From the NCBI GenBank assembly GCA_900764415.1, contig CAAFOA010000074.1:1-15188 (forward strand): 15,188 nt of DNA. The letters run 5' to 3'. The DNA is from an uncultured Collinsella sp. (GTDB taxonomy: Bacteria; Actinomycetota; Coriobacteriia; Coriobacteriales; Coriobacteriaceae). This document shows positions 14,291 to 15,188 of this stretch, in pieces. Position 1 is the first letter of the stretch, and every line of letters starts with the position of its first letter. The notes beneath the pieces were generated by a model. That model was not told where the DNA came from. It made no database searches and worked only from the letters and a program-made list of their open reading frames with translations. A program made the translations under genes and the position numbers.

Positions 14291-14875
14291 ATGAAATTTG
14301 AAGATTTAAAACTCGTGCAAAAGTGGCGTGAATATGCCGGCCCAAAGGATGAGCGCCTGGAGGCTGAGAGCGCGAAGATCTACAAGATTGGTTTCGTGCT
14401 GCTTTCGTTTGGCATGTTGATGATATTTTTCTACCAGTTTATAGCTCGACAGGTTGCGTGGGTTCACAGCGACGCCAGTGAAATGCCGCATGGTTTTGCA
14501 ACGCCGTTCGAGGCAGCCATGTATTTGTGGCTCGTTCTCGTGATGTTGATTTGCGCAGGACTGCAAACGCGGAAGGGCTATGTCGATACCAATCGTTTTG
14601 GGCAAACCGAGCATCTTCCTGTTGGATATTTCCTACTTCTCAGCGGTCTTAGCGGCGCCGCGTTTGCGCTTGTTATTGCTGCAATGCGCTGTATCGCTGA
14701 GGCGCAGATCGTACCGCTCGAAAGCGTCTTTTGGTTGGCGAACCTGGCCACGGGCGTGTTCTGCGGTGCGACGATTTTCGCGGCCACGTTTGCTGGCCTG
14801 TGCGCAACGTTTTTCACGGCGAAAAGACGCCGTGCCAAGCTCGAGGCAGAACTCGACTCCACTGACGATAACTAA
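14291..14875 (+). CDS. Four-helix membrane protein, XRE partner (DUF6773-like)
   Basis: 194-residue inner-membrane protein of unknown function. A soluble N-terminus with KDERLEAESAKIYK (19-32) is followed by hydrophobic segments near residues 33-52, 76-92, 112-132 and 143-171, then a basic cytoplasmic end TAKRRRAKLEAELD. Two-helix pairs and the ERLxxESxKI lead-in recall small membrane proteins encoded beside XRE regulators (I believe DUF6773, not verified). SD AGGGG overlaps the XRE stop, with ATG 9 nt after the stop codon, so the two genes form an operon. There is no signal peptide or catalytic motif. Confidence 0.8.
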   Translation: MKFEDLKLVQKWREYAGPKDERLEAESAKIYKIGFVLLSFGMLMIFFYQFIARQVAWVHSDASEMPHGFATPFEAAMYLWLVLVMLICAGLQTRKGYVDTNRFGQTEHLPVGYFLLLSGLSGAAFALVIAAMRCIAEAQIVPLESVFWLANLATGVFCGATIFAATFAGLCATFFTAKRRRAKLEAELDSTDDN

Positions 14876-14879
14876 TGCG

Positions 14880-14917
14880 AAATGGGCTGGCTCTGGGTAT
14901 CCAGAACCAGCCCATTT
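14880..14917. terminator. Bidirectional hairpin terminator between convergent genes
   Basis: AAATGGGCTGG (14880-14890) pairs perfectly with CCAGCCCATTT (14907-14917). Inside, TCTGG (14892-14896) pairs with CCAGA (14901-14905) around a GTAT loop, with one C-A mismatch between. A and T runs flank the stem in both directions but are short. It sits 5 bp after the membrane protein stop and 48 bp beyond the stop of the convergent surface protein. Confidence 0.7.
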
Positions 14918-14964
14918 GATGTTCGATGAACCGAGTCGGCGTCTCTCGTAAAAGCAACTAGGAG

Positions 14965-15159
14965 CTAGCGAGGCCTATCCGAATTGACCTCCTTGGCGGT
15001 GTCTTTTTCGAGCGCCGTGCGGCGGGCGCTGTAGGCGACGAGGCCGGCGCCTGCCGCGGCGAGTGCTGCAGCGGCTGCCGTAAGGGGAGCGTTGACATCG
15101 CCCGTGCCCGCAAGCGCGCCCGCTTTTCCGGAGCGCTTGCTATTGCCGTGGTCCTTACC
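14965..15159 (-). CDS. Cell-wall-anchored surface protein, C-terminal fragment
   Basis: The last 64 codons of a longer protein, cut at 15160 by adapter sequence at the contig end. Visible is a polar, basic stretch (KDHGNSKRSGKAG), a sortase signal LAGTG followed by D, an alanine-rich membrane span (APLTAAAAALAAAGAGLVAY) and a charged tail SARRTALEKDTAKEVNSDRPR split around RR. LAxTG is the pentapeptide favoured by class E sortases of high-GC Gram-positives. The five residues MYKRQ that appear to start this frame are translated adapter and must be dropped. The function of the missing ectodomain cannot be told. Confidence 0.75.
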   Translation of the reverse strand, partial: GKDHGNSKRSGKAGALAGTGDVNAPLTAAAAALAAAGAGLVAYSARRTALEKDTAKEVNSDRPR

Positions 15160-15188
15160 CTGTCTCTTATACACATCTCCGAGCCCAC
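15160..15188 (-). other. Nextera transposase adapter contamination at contig end
   Basis: 15160-15178 is the 19-bp Tn5 mosaic end (starts CTGTCTCTTATACACATCT), and 15179-15188 (CCGAGCCCAC) continues into the Illumina Nextera read-2 adapter. On the minus strand it gives the well-known false peptide MCIRDR. It is not genomic. Confidence 0.97.

Noticed and set aside
14958..15188. 76-codon minus-strand frame starting MGSEMCIRDR
   Set aside because: Its first ten residues are translated Nextera adapter, and its frame is not that of the LAGTG surface-protein tail.

Overview
The window reads as a contig end from the draft genome of a high-GC Gram-positive bacterium. I infer a gut Coriobacteriia member, most like Collinsella. 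The reasons are the GC-rich codon use, Shine-Dalgarno (SD) led genes, a two-gene type II topoisomerase pair of a divergent kind, several stand-alone AAA/STAND-like ATPases, and a surface protein ending in an LAGTG sorting signal. No rRNA, tRNA or CRISPR array was seen. The last 29 bases match Illumina Nextera adapter and are not genomic.

Left part (1-1861): on the minus strand lies a lantibiotic-immunity-type ABC transporter, with the permease cut by the window edge and an ATPase that carries an E-loop. Divergent from it is a TetR-family gene that stops after 33 codons and joins directly to the last ~76 codons of a type I restriction specificity subunit (hsdS). This is a rearrangement scar. 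A perfect 12-bp palindrome in the divergent gap is probably the old TetR operator.

Middle (1862-6652): an AAA+DUF4143 ATPase (plus strand) is followed by a strong terminator. Next comes a compact MerR-controlled locus. A divergent MerR regulator of the AdhR (aldehyde/electrophile) type faces a MerR-style promoter that drives a small ORF (probably the tail of a lost flavoprotein), a carboxymuconolactone-decarboxylase/cupin fusion and an alpha/beta hydrolase. An iron-sulfur-type flavoprotein follows. Together they look like an electrophile or quinone detoxification module. The flavoprotein ends exactly at a TA-flanked 93-bp inverted repeat that looks like a MITE.

Right part (6670-13794, minus strand): an ATPase/winged-helix protein whose 5' end carries an apparent 1-nt frameshift and sits behind phased T-tract repeats; a GyrA/ParC-like and a GyrB/ParE-like subunit in one operon; and an ATPase with a DUF234 nuclease-like tail. 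The last is preceded by a 110-bp inverted repeat with its SD in the only unpaired internal window.

End (13903-15188, plus strand): a strong promoter with three operator copies drives an XRE regulator and a four-helix membrane partner. A bidirectional hairpin terminator separates them from the convergent, adapter-truncated cell-wall protein.
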